This document shows, piece after piece, positions 5,692 through 6,422 of a stretch of 6,422 bases of DNA. The notes under the pieces were generated by a model, which saw only the letters and a list, made by a program, of their open reading frames with translations, did not search any database and was not told where the DNA came from. Position 1 is the stretch's first letter. Each line of letters begins with the position of its first letter. Both the position numbers and the translations under genes were made by a program. Source of the stretch: an uncultured candidate division Zixibacteria bacterium (GTDB taxonomy: Bacteria > Zixibacteria > MSB-5A5 > GN15 > FEB-12); assembly GCA_913009765.1 (NCBI GenBank), contig CAJVYT010000257.1:1-6422 (forward strand), in the 5' to 3' direction.

Positions 5692-6422
5692 CTTTTAATT
5701 TATTAGGAATCGGTCGTTGACGTTCTCCTGTTGAATCAGGATGTACATGATTAAAATCTGTGGTATAATTATACTTTATGTTATAATCATCATAAAGAAT
5801 TTTCAACTCACTTCTGGTAGCTGCCAAATGATAATATCTCGGATTTGAGGTGGCTTGCACCTTGCTCCCATATAATTCAATCACTTTGGCTAATTGTTCA
5901 TCTGTATCTATCCGAAGACAGGCTCTGAAAAGAGAATCTTTAGGAATAACATTAACAGAATCAGTAGCTGCCTGAATACGTTCTTCTATTGTTCGATTAT
6001 CTTCTTTTATTGGTTCTACTTTTTTAAATTTTGTTTCTCCTTCATGTCGGGTATACAATTGACCGCCAACTACAAAATCTTGGGCATCATATCCGGTTAA
6101 AGGCTTTCGCTCAAGAATTTTCATTCTTCTCAATTGAAGTTCTTCTGTTGTGTACGTACCACCACCTTGTTTAGATCCGGTATGTTCAGAGTGCTGGTGT
6201 TCTTTATAGGGTGGTTGGGGTAGATTTGGATTATGCATATAAGCACCGGGACCACCTTGCATCATTGATATTCTATATTCTGGAGAATTATCATAAATTT
6301 CTATAGTATCTTTTGTTGTAATAAAATACTTATAATTATCATTCTTCTCTTGATATCTAAACATAATCCAACTGGTATCATTTTTGGGTATATCTACCGT
6401 AATAGATATTTCAACTACCGTA
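5684..6422 (-). CDS. Protein of unknown function, 5'-partial, with His/Pro/Gly-rich linker
   Basis: The frame is open from the window edge (first full codon at 6421-6419) to TAG 5686-5684, giving 245 visible residues. An ATG at 6364-6362 is in frame, but 19 sense codons precede it without a stop. Those codons read as alternating beta-strand sequence (VVEISITVDIP), so I treat the ATG as internal. I do not recognise the family. The first 50 or so visible residues look like beta strands. Residues about 55-90 form a low-complexity linker with GGPG, NPNLPQPP, four His (63, 75, 77, 80) and GGG. The remainder is mixed alpha/beta and charged, with RIDTDEQLAKVIELYG and a Pro/Lys-rich tail. Only one Cys is visible, and no membrane segment. 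The composition suggests an exported or multidomain protein, but the N-terminus is missing. It lies upstream of larE on the same strand, probably separated from it by a terminator. Confidence 0.72.
   Translation of the reverse strand, partial: TVVEISITVDIPKNDTSWIMFRYQEKNDNYKYFITTKDTIEIYDNSPEYRISMMQGGPGAYMHNPNLPQPPYKEHQHSEHTGSKQGGGTYTTEELQLRRMKILERKPLTGYDAQDFVVGGQLYTRHEGETKFKKVEPIKEDNRTIEERIQAATDSVNVIPKDSLFRACLRIDTDEQLAKVIELYGSKVQATSNPRYYHLAATRSELKILYDDYNIKYNYTTDFNHVHPDSTGERQRPIPNKLKEK

Noticed and set aside
6362..6364. ATG as start of the right-edge protein
   Set aside because: The frame is open for 19 more codons to the window edge, with protein-like beta-strand sequence, and no SD precedes the ATG.
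6390..6422. Repeated octamer CTACCGTA at the right end (6394-6401 and 6415-6422) and a short inverted repeat ATATCT/AGATAT
   Set aside because: Both fall inside the coding frame and are short enough to be chance. They do not match an adapter, an IS end or an attachment site.
1..6422. CRISPR array, insertion sequence, tRNA/rRNA, or a defence or toxin-antitoxin system
   Set aside because: I saw no regularly spaced repeats, transposase motifs, terminal inverted repeats or RNA gene hallmarks. The paired DUF116-GNAT genes do not resemble a GNAT toxin with an RHH antitoxin.

Overview
The window looks like one end of an assembled contig from an uncultured, AT-rich bacterium. Its first 37 bases are sequencing-library adapter, not genome. 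Several genes have no Shine-Dalgarno (SD) sequence, but two have good ones (upstream of larC and of the STAS gene). The one intergenic region with clear promoters has E. coli-like -35/-10 elements. With a TPR tail resembling the C-terminus of DUF2723 proteins, this loosely suggests a low-GC member of the FCB/Cloacimonadota-like part of the tree. That placement is inference only, because there is no marker gene here.

Layout, left to right. (1) A 5'-truncated TPR protein on the + strand ends at 598 and meets a convergent STAS-domain gene on the - strand (672-1010). A perfect 14-bp terminator hairpin lies between them. (2) A 150-bp divergent intergenic region carries back-to-back promoters, one for the STAS gene and one for the rightward genes. 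(3) Rightward genes: a TPR lipoprotein candidate (1167-1655), a cysteine-rich DUF116 protein (1700-2368) and a GNAT acetyltransferase (2358-2792) that overlaps it by 11 bp. (4) Converging on these with only 2 bp between stop codons is the leftward cluster larE-larB-larC (5563 to 2795). (5) At the right edge a leftward gene of unknown function runs off the window. It has no true start here.

The best understood unit is larE-larB-larC. Together these build the nickel-pincer nucleotide (NPN) cofactor of lactate racemase and other LarA-family racemases and epimerases. LarB carboxylates and hydrolyses nicotinic acid adenine dinucleotide, LarE inserts sulfur, and LarC inserts nickel using CTP. All three look intact and keep their key residues. 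LarE has the three-cysteine pattern of the [4Fe-4S]-dependent type, not the single sacrificial cysteine of Lactiplantibacillus plantarum LarE. The client enzyme LarA is not in the window.

I saw no mobile element, CRISPR array, tRNA or rRNA, and no convincing new multi-gene system. The least explained items are the right-edge protein with its His/Pro/Gly-rich linker and the overlapping DUF116-GNAT pair.
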